Below, in pieces: positions 10,218 to 23,600 of a stretch of 64,000 bases of DNA. The position numbers and the translations under genes were made by a program. The notes below the pieces were generated by a model that did no database searches, was not told where the DNA came from, and saw only the letters and a program-made list of their open reading frames with translations. The stretch is from Tigriopus japonicus (lineage: Eukaryota > Arthropoda > Copepoda > Harpacticoida > Harpacticidae), in assembly GCA_010645155.1 (NCBI GenBank), contig CM021317.1, forward strand, positions 13,747,971 to 13,811,970. The letters run 5' to 3'. How positions within the stretch are numbered: the first letter of the stretch is position 1; every line of letters begins with the position of its first letter.

Positions 10218-11090
10218 TAAACTTTTGCCTCCGCATGTGCAAACTCGTCAAATATTTTAAATATTGGTTATCAACACCTTTGTTCCGCGACTTTCTTCGC
10301 TAAATTGTCAATATGAAAATGTGGCATATCTCAAAATATACTTTATTTAAAAATGAGGCTCAGGCAAAAAGCCTTGGCTTTATCAGTTTTTTTTTTAAGT
10401 AACGCAATGCCAGTAGATTCGTCATCTAATTTTGGGAGAAAATGACATTGAATTTTTTAAGAACGTAAAGTTGTGGAATGGGTAAGAACACTTTAAAGAC
10501 AAGGATTTTTGGACTTTTTTTGACCAAGGGCCCCTTTACACCGTTTAAGGGCCTATGGTGGTGACAAATAAAATTAAGTGGATAAAAAGGTTCAGATTGA
10601 GAAATCTGATACTTTTTCTCCATCAGAAATTTCAGCAGGTTTACTTTCATAAAATTAAAGTCTAAAAGATAAAGGAAGCATCCTTTTCTGAGGATTAGTT
10701 CTGGGAATGTTTGGTTCTCAACCTACCCAACATTAATTAAGCATGAGCAAACACATTTTGGTATGGGAAGAGATGAAAGTATTGATTTATTGTTTCTCAT
10801 TGACACTAGCCTAGTCTTCAAGTTAGACAAATAATAATCACAATGTCTTATTAGAGTTGGATGGACAATATATAACACCTTGAATTTGACAATCACCTTT
10901 AACGTTTGTTTCCCTTTCCATGCTTGGAAACAGAGGATGAGTTATTTATTTGAACAGTTCGATAAGAATGTACTAAAATCTAAAGTTTTCTATGAAATTG
11001 AAAACGATGGAAGTTAACAAGCTCAAAAACAGAAACAATGTCCCTGATAAAACGCCATGATATTAACGTGGGAAAATCGTTTAGTTCTAC
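10218..11090. other. Intergenic or 3' flank of MICU1; no gene seen
   Basis: AT-rich sequence between the BEL/Pao element and the MICU1 stop codon. It probably includes the MICU1 3' untranslated region on the minus strand, but I could not place a poly(A) site. Confidence 0.5.
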
Positions 11091-11680
11091 TTAGGGAACC
11101 TTGGCTTTGACCGTCAAGGCGCATTTTGTAACAGCCGTGAAAAAGTTCATGAATCCCGTGTCCTTGGGCTTTTCTAATCCCCTTTTCAATTTATTTTTCA
11201 TCACGGCCACAAATTCACGGTTACTCAATCCTCCATCCCCGTCTTCATCAAAGATGGTGAAAATAACGTTGACAACGTGATCTGATAAGTCAACGTCAGC
11301 TGTCACTTTGGCCACGTGTTTCAGGGTTCTCTGATCGATCGATGCCCCAGCCAAATTGTGGAAACACAAGGCCTTCTCAACATCTTCAATGTGCATTAAT
11401 AGATAAAAGATGTTGATGTACTCCTCCAATGAGATTCCTGGAAATTGGTGCTCTTCAGTTGTCTTGAAGGCTTTTTTGACCCGCTTCAACGTTGAACTTC
11501 GCTTTTTTGGTGCGTAATCCGCGTAAGTGAGAAGTAGTTCGGCAAATTGCTTCTCTGAGATATTTCCATTTTCGTGGACAGGGTCCTTGCGTGAGAACTC
11601 CATGGCTAATATATCTCGTTGTAGATGAGTTTGAAAAGCCAAGAAGCGTTCGATTGTCAATTTTCCTTGTCCATCCGAGC
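11091..11680 (-). CDS. MICU1: MICU1 exon 6, second EF-hand and stop
   Basis: Residues 532-727. It opens with [17 protein letters not shown], holds the second canonical EF-hand ([15 protein letters not shown]) and ends KAKVP-stop. The acceptor ATTTTAG joins in phase with exon 5. Confidence 0.94.
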
Positions 11681-14600
11681 CTAAAATATCAATTTTGAAG
11701 AACAATTCAACACTTGCGACAACCTTATTTGCAAAAAAAAAATATCGAAGTATTCCAAGGTTGCACAAATATGGAAAAAACATACCGAGGGTAAATCTTG
11801 CCCATCTTGTACGCCTATTTCTCGTAAAATACTTAATTACTCCACTTTTGTGCATAATTTTCTTTTTGTTATGTATTGTGATCAAGTTACCAAGAAAAGA
11901 CTTTTGTCACATCAGATGTTAAAATTTCTGCATCAAAATAAGGTTAACCTCATTCCTTTTCGTAGTTCAGTTTTAAAAAAATTTTGGGGACTGCTTTTAA
12001 TATTTGAATTTTTTTTCAATTACTTACCAAAAAAATAATTGGAGAGGGCTGTGTTTGTTTTCTTGAGTGTGCTTCCGGTGTTGCCGTGGTCACGATGTTT
12101 CTTTCCACTGGAAGTCGTTTGGCGGATGATTTCTTGAACTTTCTCGAACTCCTCCACATCCACATCACCATCTCCATTCAGATCGAACATGCGGAAAGCA
12201 ATTTCAAATTGCCGCCTGAAAAGATTTCCATATCTATTTAAACTTGTGACTGGAATAAATACAGGTCTTTAACAAAACTTTTGGGATTTTTTTTCATCGT
12301 TATACACACTTCGCCAGCTTTTGCAAATTAACATACATTGGAAATAAGGTCAACCAAGATATTTTATCTGAATCTTTTCATTATGCTTCAAATTTTGGAA
12401 AAGATCTGAGAGACAGAGAAAAGTTTATTGTTATTGATTGTTAATTGAAAGATAAAAATGTTTCACGCTGAAAATTTAAAGCCGTACGTTATAAAATATA
12501 ATACAACAGAAAACAATAAGGTCACCTTATTGTTCTTTGAAATATATTTTCATGTATTTTTTTTAATTTGTTATCTCTCTATTTATTTTTGAAATCAAAG
12601 TTTATTTTGCAGGGCAAATCTTGAATTATGAATTAGAAAAATTGAAAAGATAACCGCAATTGGTTGATTTGCAAAGATTTCCAAAGAACTTAATCATCTA
12701 AGATGATTGATTGATCCATTTAAGCATGTTACGCTTTTTTTGTTCACGATAATGAACTGGATACCGTTCAGAAAAGTGCAATTCGTTGGATTGTGAAAGC
12801 AAAAAGAATAGACCACACAAGCAAAGCATTCAAAAGGCTGAATATTCTCAAAGTTCGTGATCTAATACGAGTAAAACGACTGAAATTTATGTTTCTTTGT
12901 TTAAATGATGTAACACCTCGAATCATAAACGCCTTTTCTTTTGGAGTTAGGAGGGGTGGAGACATTCGTTTTGACCTTCCATTACACAGACCGTCCTGGT
13001 TTAAAAAATTACCACACTATGATTTTCCTAGAACCTGGAACGAGTATACATTTGAAAAAGAGCTTCAGTTTTCTACATGTAAGTATTCGATGAAGCAATG
13101 GGTCCGGCATCTGACTGAATCAATCATTTCGTCTTATCCCACCATATGTAACATCAAACAATGCTTCTCTTGTAAAAGTCATTCAAACTCTTCCTGATTC
13201 CCTACCGCACGAATCGTCCGAGAGCAGCGGTTGGATGCAATGGCAGTGGACCCTCATGAGCATTCCAAAGGACAATCGGGTTTTTGTGGATATTGCAAGC
13301 TTTATGAAGACATTTCTATGATCTGTACCAGCCTCTTGAAAGCAAGCCTTATGGCTTAAGAGGTTCATGGGTCGTTTTCCCTTCTCTTTTTCTTTCATTT
13401 TTAATCTTATTTTATATAACTTATGTTAAAAAAGACCCAATACATACTTACATAAACAACATATCGAAATTTGTATTTCTATGAAAACATATAAGCGAAC
13501 AACAATTTGATTCTCCAATCATCCTTTCGAACAATTATACCACGTGGCAAACCAAGTTGCTAGTTGTCGTTCAGCTAGTTGTCCTTCAAAACACAGCAGT
13601 ATGTCGTATCTGTTGATGCATCCAGATTTCTATGATCCTTGATTAATCCAAGGATGGCACTAACCCAATCGGAAGCAATGGAAATCTAGCGGAACTTTTT
13701 TTTCTTCGCAAAGAACTTATGTTTTATTTTGCAATGATCAGTCCCAATCCAACCCCAATTGTTTAAATTATTATATTAGACTAAAATGAAAAAGAAAAGA
13801 TTAGAAACAATCAGAATAGTTTGCACCTCAGGAGAAACACAACAGAACATCTCTTCATACAATAATCACATGTGATTTGAGAATGATAAAACTAAGAAAG
13901 ACAAAAAAATTACTTTGAAACTTTGACTGTAGAAACTACTGACCAATTTTTGAAATTGAGTTCATCCAGGAATGTAAACTTTCTTTGTTTTCATAAAAAA
14001 TCTACAAAGCAACAAGAGGTTTTTAAGAAGTGTTTGTGCCTTGTTTTTAGCCGTTTTTTTTGTTTCTCCAGAAGATCAAACATCAACTCTTTGTTTCTTG
14101 GATTCATTCTAACTTAATATTTCTACCAAGAGGGTTTATTTAACCTTTTGATTGTTCCCTCCACAATTTACTAACACAACAGAATACTCTTCACTTGGAT
14201 TTAAACAAATAAAACAAAATAAATCCTAAATTGAAATGAGGAATCCCTACTGAATCATATCAGAGCCAACTATGGCTTGAGTTTTGGTGAGTAAATATCC
14301 CTGATATCACTATCTTGTTGAAAAAAAACTGAAACCAATTTTTGTGGTCATTTATTTCAAAGAATCACAAAACGCATGATGCTAGCAAATCAAAACCAAA
14401 TACACTCCTAGTGATGTGAATGATGTGCCAGAATGGCCTTTCATACTTTGCATAAAACATTGCTATTGAGGACTTATTAGAAAAAATATAATCGCACGAA
14501 CATTGAAAAAGACACAATGAAAACCCTCTTGCTAAGTCTAAACTTGAAAAAAATCCACAAAATACTCTCTGACAGTGCGTCTACAGTTTTTCTGCACCCT

Positions 14601-17600
14601 TGGCATCATTCTTTGGACTTGGATTTTCAAGGATCTGATCTTAATTTTTAGACCTTGAAGGTGCCACTAGTTCCTTAAATGATCTTAGGCCTCTTGGTTA
14701 AGCAAATTTACTTTGTTCTTGTCATGTGAAGCCGTTTTAAAGAAATGATCGAAGATAAATCTTTGTTTCTTGCTCCTCCTCGCATTTTTTTCTTTTGGTC
14801 GATTTCTTCTTCAATCAACACCAACCAATCAGAAGTGAGAATCCAAAATGAGATGATCATAACTATGACCTTCTTTAACTAACTTATGTTTAGGTGTCTC
14901 AAATGGTTTCAAACTTATGTGCCATTTGGCTATTTCTACTTCTCCTTGACAACCATATTCTCTTGAACAATTATTCCCCAATCTAAGCACTTCCTCGCTA
15001 TCTCCATTGCTCTTGCTATATGAAGACGCCCTCTGGAAAGTTCGTGGACCCTATTTATTTGGAAAAATTGCCTTCCTGTCGTAAGGCATTTAGCTCGCTG
15101 TTTTAACATCCAATTGACCTTTAAAACTGGCATGATGATGTCAAATTTTGGTAACACTGAAAAGTTTGTTTACGAAGATTTGTTAGAAATATAGGGCTCG
15201 TAGTAAAAAACCGCAGCCAACTCAAATAACGAACAATTTATGTTCGAATTAACAAAAGTTTATGCCTACATTAACTTCAGCCGGCTCAAATTTTTACCTT
15301 TGCACCAAATACTTTTGTCTAAGATAAAAGTTCTCACATTAATTTAGTCTTCCTTTCTTTTCTTTTTGTGGAATGGGAGAACTAGCCCCCAATGAGCCTT
15401 TGAAAGTGACAATGAGGGTGAATGGCCACCTCTTTGTTCAACCGCCACTTTGCTCTGTTTGGAGCCTTTGAAGCTGGTGGTCCTTAAAAATTGGATGTGG
15501 CCAAAGTTTTTGACAAGAGGGATCAAAGAACAATTTTGAGAATCCTTTTCTTCTCACGAAGATCTAAAACACCCCTCTTTTTTTCAAGAAAGTAGTGAAC
15601 ATTTGAGGCATAAACCCTTCTGGTTACAATCTTCTAAAAGAAAAGCAGAGGCATTTAACTAGAGAGATTGGGAACTGTCCAAATCGTGTACAAATTTTAT
15701 AATGTGTTTTGCCTTAGGGGCTTCAATTGATATTCGCCCATATTTCAAAGGTACAAAGGCACATGAGGGCCTCTGACCGGTAAAATATCAAGATTTGTCG
15801 TAGAATACATCCTTCTAAAAGACGAAAAAATAGTTTATCATTTTTGCAAGTCCGACACACTTTCACCTATGTGGATTTATTATCATTTATGAGCACATCA
15901 TCCATCCATTTGTGCAAATGGAAACAATTTTGGGTAATGTTTTTAGGAGTGGCTACCATGAAAGCTAATTACTAGAGCCAAGATTTTTAGGTGAAAAATT
16001 AGAAAATAATTTTTCACCTTTTTTACTGCTTTTGATGGAAATTTTTTTTTTTGCCCTTTTTAGCAAAAAAAAAAAATATTTTTTTTGATACTTTTTGGGA
16101 CAAAAGGTTAATAAATGCCGAGATTTACAACATTTACCACCTGGTTTAGAGAAAGTGATTTCTAACTTAGTGAAAAATGGTCATATTTATACTATCACTA
16201 AGGAAGGGCATTGATTTAAATTCACATTTAATTTCAAGAGGCTAGAGGCAGTTCTTTGAAAAATGTAGAAAGGAGTAAAATTTACAATTATTTTTTTCCA
16301 TTGGCCTTCCAAAGAAAAAGGTTGGTAGTGCATTTTTTAAAGAATTGGCTTCTGGGCACTGCGCAAAAAAACAGCGCATTGGAGGTTTTGTGAGTCAATC
16401 AAATTTGGCGCCTCAAATGACAAGCTTGTAAACTTGTCCATGTTGAAAATGATGGTTCAAATGGCACAACTTGGTAAGAATGTGGTGTGGGCGTGGTATG
16501 GTAGTCGACTGCGCCATGCAGTGTGAGGCTACTGAGTGAATAATACTTCACAATATATATTCCGATATGTCGGGTATTGAAGGATCATGCAAGGCTGATG
16601 CAATAGTCACCTAGTATTTCATCTGAAGATGATGCAAGAGCTACCTCGTGTTGCATGAGAAGATGATGCAGCAGACCGCGTATTTCAATATCAATTGTTT
16701 GATGATCAGTTATGTTCGAGACTTCGACTAATAAAGAACTTTGCGAACATCACATGGCGCAGTCTAAAAGGTTATCCCGAACTGACAAACGCCGTTCCAA
16801 GCCCACGGAACTTGAGAATATGTAAGGGTGGTTGCGTGTGGAGTCTATCAATCTGACACGCCGTGATGCCCGTGACCCGCAAAGAAGGTGAGGCCAAAGA
16901 GCTTCAAGATCAATTGGCCGCAATCTTGGCTGCCCAAGCAACAAGTGATAAACGGGCCCAGGAAGCGTTGATGGCAACAGAGGAACGGGCCCGCGCCACA
17001 CAGGAGGCCAACAATCGAAAGTTTGAGGAAATACAGAGGACCATGGAAAGTTTGAGGCTGACCATAGGGGCCCACCAATCGCCGGATGTTCCACCTCTCC
17101 CTACGGTGCAAGGGGACCAGGGAGGGGGAGGCGTTGAGTTCGAACAGCAGCCAGTTAGTTCGGCCAACCATGTGGCCCGACCCCTCAATCCGGGACACTT
17201 AGAAATGTTAGACCGTGATGTGACGAGCCAAACATTGAAAAGCTGGAGGCGCGTGTGGAATGGCTTTGTGGATCAACACCAAGTGGGTGTTTACCCGGTG
17301 GAACAGCAGCATGGTACAATTATGTCCCGATTTTCCTTAGATCTGGTTCGAATCATGGAGCTGAATTGTGATGTCGACTTAGATGACAAGTCCAAGACAC
17401 CAGAGGAGATTCTAGACTCGTTGGCGCGATACTTAAAGAGTCTTGATCATCCGGCCAAAGATAGAATTGCTTTCAACAAAAGAGTTCAGCAGGAGGGTGA
17501 ATCCATCACTGAGTTCCGGGTGGCCCTTGAGGACAAGGCTAATAGAGCGGAGCTCTGTAGCTCATGCCGAGACACGGTGTTGTCGACTCAGCTATTGAGG

Positions 17601-20600
17601 GGCCTTTGCAGTGATGACATTCGTCAATCAGTCTTAGCCGTTGACCCATTCCCAGATTTCCAAGGGGTTCTCAAGAAATGTTTATTGGAGGAAAGAAGTC
17701 GGCGCGACCAAGCTCCCTTCAAAGTGAGGAGCAAAGACAATAACAATAACATTCACGTTGTGCGGATTCGCAGACGATCTAGAGGACAACAAGGCCGATC
17801 CATGTCACGAGATGGTTTAGAGCCAAACCGCAAGTGTGGGCGGTGTGGACGCCACCATGAGCCCAAGAGCTGTCCTGCATATGAGAAGACGTGCAATGCT
17901 TGCCATCAAAAGGGGCATTTTGCACAGCACTGCAAAGCCAAGAAAAACAAAGTGGGGACAATCTCAGTAAACCTTCTGACCAGTGGAAAAAGCGCTCCTA
18001 GAGTCCCAATTTACCTCAAAACCCCATACAAGTCAGCAAAGATAATGGCCTTGCCTGACTCTGGGGCGGATGTTTGCGTTATGGGAAAAAACAGTGCTGA
18101 CAGTTTTGGCATGGGACCACGAAAGATACAGCGCAGCGGTGTAGTTGCAATAGCTGCTGATGGCTTACCCATGGATATTCTGGGGGAGTTTATGGCAGAG
18201 GTCCAGTTTCAGGGGCGCAAGGAACAAGTGCTCTTTATAGTCTCTTCGGAATGTCAGCATGACATCATCCTGTCTTGGGCTGCCAGTGTCGCTTTGGGTA
18301 TACTCCAGTATCACCCCGAAATATCACCCCTGGCCGGTCCACCAACTCTCCAAAGGACACGATGGAACGAAAGAGCTACAGTTCAGACCATCACGGAACC
18401 CACCCCACAACAGGTGGAAACGATGAAGCAACAACTTATGGACGAGTATCACGATGTTTTTTCACGTTCCCAAGACGATGTGCTTCCTCCCCAAAATTGT
18501 CCACCCATGACTATTGAGCTCCAGAACAATGCCACTCCAACATGCCGAACGGGAATGAGACAAATCCCATTGGCCTATCGGGATTTGGTCAAAGGAAAAA
18601 TTGATAAAATGGATGGCATGCACCTAATTGAAAAGGTGACTACACCAACCGAGTGGTGCCACCCATTAGTTGTTGTGCCAAAGAAGAATGGGGATGTTAG
18701 GATTTGCGTCGATTTTACGGCGTTAAACAAGTTCGTCAAACGACCCAACTACCCCGTCTGAACTCCCAAAGAGGCAATCAGTCAGATCCCGCCTGGAATG
18801 AAGTATTTCACAACCATGGATGCTGCTCATGGCTATTGGCTAATCGAGTTGAGTGCAGAGGCGCGAGTCCTGACCACATTCATGACCCCATGGGGAAGAT
18901 ACAGGTTTTTGCGTTGTCCCATGGGACTCATTTCTACTGGGGACTACTACAATATGCGTACTGAAGAGGCCTTGCTGGACATGGACAATGTTGTTAAGGT
19001 GGTGGATGATGTAGCGGTATTCAGCTCAGCCTTTACCCAACATGTTGCAGCTGTCCGATCAATCCTTCAAAGGTGCCGGGAACACCGCATCACACTGAAC
19101 AAATCTAAATTTGTCTTTGCTCAAAGTGAGGTCCCATTTGCGGGGTACATCCTGTCAGCATCAGGGGTTGGACCTGACCCAGACAGATTGGCGGCTGTGG
19201 CAAAATTTCCAAGACCCACAAATATCACCCAAATGCGATCCTTCATGGGTTTGGTGGAACAGTTGGCGGATTTCTCCAACAATATTAGCGCGGCGGCAGG
19301 GCCCCTTCGTCCCCTATTGAAAGCAAAACATAAGTTTGTGTGGGGAGATGATCAGGAACAGGCATTTAAACAAGTAAAGACAGTGCTTACTACTGTTCCT
19401 ATTCTAGCGCACTATTGCCCAGGGCGACCATTGGTCCTTCACACTGATGCGTGGAAGGGCCTGGGGTTTGCCTTGCTCCAAATGGATGAAGATGGCCATG
19501 CAAGGCTACTTCAAGCAGGATCACGGTTCATCACAGAGACAGAGGCCCGATATGCTATGATAGAGTTGGAATTGTTGGCTGTGACATGGGCAATGAGAAA
19601 ATGTCGCATTTACCTCTCAGGACAGCCAGATTTTGAATTGGTTGTGGACCACCGACCACTTATCTCGATTTTGGACCAGCAGTCACTCGATGAAGTGGAA
19701 AATCCACGCCTACAGAGATTAAAAGAACGAACGTTGGGCTACATTTTCCATACAGTGTGGAGCAAAGGAACAAATCATCGCATTGCGGATGCGCTGTCGC
19801 GGGCTCCAGTGGCAGAGCCATCCCCCGAGGACATCCTAGAAGAGGAAAAGCTTCGATATGGATCTGAAATGGTTCGCATCATCGCCAAAGTCAGATTAAC
19901 AGAGGAAGACGAACCCGCTCACTTGCGGGACCCCACCCTTCAGAGAATAAAAGACTTAGCTGACCAAGACGACCTATATCAGCAAGTGATCAAGGCGATA
20001 ATCAATGGGTTCCCACACACATCCGTTCCACCTGCCCTAACGCCATATGCGCGTTTGGAAATGGATCTACAGGTGGAAGACAATTTAATCCTCTATAAAG
20101 GACGCGTGGTGATTCCACAAGCAGGTCGCAAAGAAATGTTGCAATTGTTGCATGCTGCACACCAAGGCGTCGAGCGGACCAAGAGGCGTGCACAGCAGAG
20201 TGTTTTCTGGTCGGGCATTTCATCGGACATTCAATCTACCGTAGAGGCATGTTATGCATGTCAAGAATCAAGACCCTCCCAGGCAAGGGAACCACTGAGA
20301 TGGGAAGACCCACCAATTCGGCCTGGGCAAGATGGTTCGACAGATTTATTCTCGGTGGCTGGAAAAAAGTTCTTAGTGTACTGTGATAGATTTTCAGGAT
20401 GGCCCGCTGTCGTTCAATGGCCACATGACCCCAACACAAAACAGGTGGTGAAAGCCCTGCAGGAGATTTTTTCCACCATTGGGATTCCAATCCGCCTGCG
20501 TAGTGACGGAGGCCCACAATTCAAATCCAAAGAGTTTCAATTGTTCCTCTCGAAATGGGGCATCACGTGGGCCCCATCGTCTGTAGAGAACCCGTCCTCC

Positions 20601-23600
20601 AATGGCCATGCCGAAGCCGCAGTCAAGGCCATGCAAGCTTTAGTGCTTAAGACAGGAGGCAACATCACAAATGAGGCTTTCCACATCGGATTGTTAGAAT
20701 GGAGAAATACCCCAAATGTTACGGGCAAATCGCCGGCGCAAATCATGTTTGGCCGGCCATTACGAGGCCTTCTCCCAGTTCATCCCTCCCAGTTGACTAA
20801 TAAAGAACTTTGCGAACATCACACGATAGAAATTCAAACAGTCTCAAATAAGGATAAAAAGCGTGTCAGGTGAATCGGGATTCTCAGGGTGACCTCGGTA
20901 TACTTCAACATTCCAATACGTTCACCAATGTAAGTGCTTCTATTGTAAAAGGCGCACAATAAGAACCTCTTTTTTTACTTTTTTTTGGTTATTTTCTTCA
21001 CCTATTTACCACTTTTTTTGGCTTTTTTCTTCACCTAAAAATCCTGGCTCTACTAATTACTTTTACATTAAAGCATATATACGTAATTTCAATCTTTAAT
21101 AGAACATGATATGATGTTGCTCGAGTGAGGGTCGAAATTGTCTCCAAGTGAAAAAACAAATCAGTTGAGAATGGTAGGGTAGAGGGCTAACAGAGAAATG
21201 ACAATCCAAAATATTCATGCGTCACCAAGCCTGCACTGTGTGTGCAATTGGATTTGACAACGTGATTCAAACCAGAACTTGCGTTTTCAGGGAGTCAATT
21301 GCAAAATTGCTCATTTAACTGTTTTGCTCAGACAAGAGCAAATCAAGTCACTGGACAACCTTGCTGCTGGACTGATCAAGTCTCACTTATAAACGACACA
21401 AAAATTAATTCAAGGTTGCGTGAGCAAAAAAGGGCAAAGTTCCGTTGTGAGGTGGGGAAGACAAGATTCCTACCATTAATGCGTTGGCTTTATATTACTT
21501 TCACTCTTTTCGTTTAAACATAATGTTTTGCATATTCTTTTGGCAAACTATTTTGTTTTCAAAAGTTTTTGTAAATCAATTTTAAATGTGCGAAAATGGC
21601 CTTTGAACTTCCCTGCTCCTTCAACAAGATGGGGCTGCTTGACATACCACACAGCTTGTTCAAAATTATTGTCTTTTCTCATTTCTGAGACAAGGATAAA
21701 TGTCCTCATTCATCTCCAGGCCTCAATTGGATGAAAATTTCCATCTAGTCCATTCTGAAGAGGCTTTGGGTCAAACTGATTAAGGTACAACCCTGTGGGA
21801 ATATTGAAGGCCGTGGTGAAGACCAAAGGTGGCCATTATGTAAATCGAACTTTTGTTTGCTTAGGTTATGCATCTGGGATTGTAGTTATGTGACAACGCC
21901 TTTGATTGAATGGATGAATTTTAGGCGATATACCCTGTAGAATCAAAGGTGACACGGCATTCTGGGGAAAGTTGGTTTCTCTACCTTAAATGAGAAGCAA
22001 ATTTAACATTGGAGAAGCAATGTTTACATTCTGGCAATGTCTTCCCCACCTCACAACGGAACTTTGCCCCTTTTTGCTCACGCAACCTTGAATTAATTTT
22101 TGTGTCGTTTATAGGTGAGACTGATCAAGTGTGTTGAAAACAAATCTCCACTGACTGAACTGGAGTGACATTTCTCTGTTAGCCCTCTAGGGTAGCGTAA
22201 AATGTTGGCGAGTTAAAGTGGCTTTCTTTACTCCATCCAAGGATCTGGTTTCTTTTCACACAATCTATGTAATGATAATTGCAATCTTATGCATTATTTT
22301 CATACAAAAAATTCTTAAGTTTTGAACAAAGCCTAAATTAGGATGTCCAAACATAAAGTACTAATCAACCTAACTTAACCTTCGAATAGTTAAGCAACCT
22401 CACATCAAAACCATTAATTATAAAATGAATAGTCATTGCGTAAAATCCCGTCTACCATTTATTTTATCTCTTTTATCATCCTTGTGATGCCTGAGTTGAA
22501 CATTTAATAAACAATATTGTATCACGTCCCTCCATTTTGATAAAAACCTATATGTATTTACCTTCATACCCAACCAATCATCAAGAGCTTTCAAACATAG
22601 TAAATTGCAAATGGTTCATCACGATATAAAGTCTTCGGAATGGTATCTCAAGTTTTGAGTTTTTTACCTTGACGTTGAGAGAATCGTGAGTAGGAAGACA
22701 TAATCAGAGAATGAGATCAACCCATGAGCCCCCAAGTGATGGAAGATGGAGCTTTCGTCCAGATCGTCGTCCAAGTTGGACACGCCCACGGCTGGATCAA
22801 ACTTTCGGAATTGGTCCAATCTGAGACCTTCTGGTTGAAGAACACCTGGCGTTAACGATCGTAAAAAGTCTCCTGGAGTCATGTAAATCTGAAAGGGGTG
22901 CATTGGATGAATGAAATCAGCGTACTTCAAATCTCAGGAATCTTCAACAAGTTTAAGGGGAAAGTCTTATTTTCTTATTTCTTTGATGCGATAAAAGTTG
23001 TTTTGGAGGGAATTTGAATGTCAAAACTGTGTTCCCCAAAGTAAACAAATGTTTCGAGGCATGTCTTGCAATAATTTCAGAAACTGGGAAAGTAGCTAAA
23101 ATCTTAAAATGCAAAAAAATGTTGAATGACCTCAAAATATTGGAGCATATTTTGGATTCGAAATGTAAAACAATATGAAAATCTATTTTCTAAACCACCA
23201 GGTAATTCACAAGAAACAAAACAATAACTCGAAAATGGTTGATCTTGGAAAAAATATGCTCAAAGCTTAATTAGATGCAGCAGATTTTTTTTTTCGTTAA
23301 AGTCACCTTATTTCCGACATAAGAGCCAAATTTTGGAAGGGACTAAGAGTCACGAACGCTGTTTTTAAAAATTAGTGTGTAAAAGTCGTCGTTTTAATTT
23401 TAAACTGGGAGGAGATTCGACTCTTGGAGCCCAATGTTTGTTTAAGCATAAGCCCTGAAAGTGAGGCTTATAAATGGCTCCAATCACGAGTTATGAATGT
23501 TTTTGAACACCTGGTAGTTATCATTAAAGTTATAAACATCTTTTGCATATATATCAGAGCAAGAATGAAAATGTGATTTTTCCCTTTGCTTTTGGGACAA

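Larger units (their letters stand above)
16568..20823 (+). mobile_element. Ty3/Gypsy element 2, 3'-deleted, inserted in MITE family A
   Basis: It has a 5' LTR, primer-binding site, gag-pol and the last 29 bp of the 3' LTR. It is flanked by an exact 5-bp duplication, CGATA (16563-16567 and 20824-20828). The other MITE copy has a single CGATA at this place (52193-52197), showing the empty site. A deletion removed the C-terminal end of integrase and most of the 3' LTR. Confidence 0.92.
15973..21052. mobile_element. hAT-like MITE (family A), copy 1, carrying a Gypsy insertion
   Basis: Ends TAGAGCCAAGATTTTTAGG and its imperfect inverse (ATCCTGGCTCTA) are flanked by an exact 8-bp duplication, CTAATTAC (15965-15972 and 21053-21060). 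An 8-bp duplication and the YARNG-type end TAGAG fit hAT elements. Without the Gypsy insert the MITE is about 819 bp. It has no transposase and is therefore non-autonomous. A second copy lies at 51770-52421. Confidence 0.88.
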
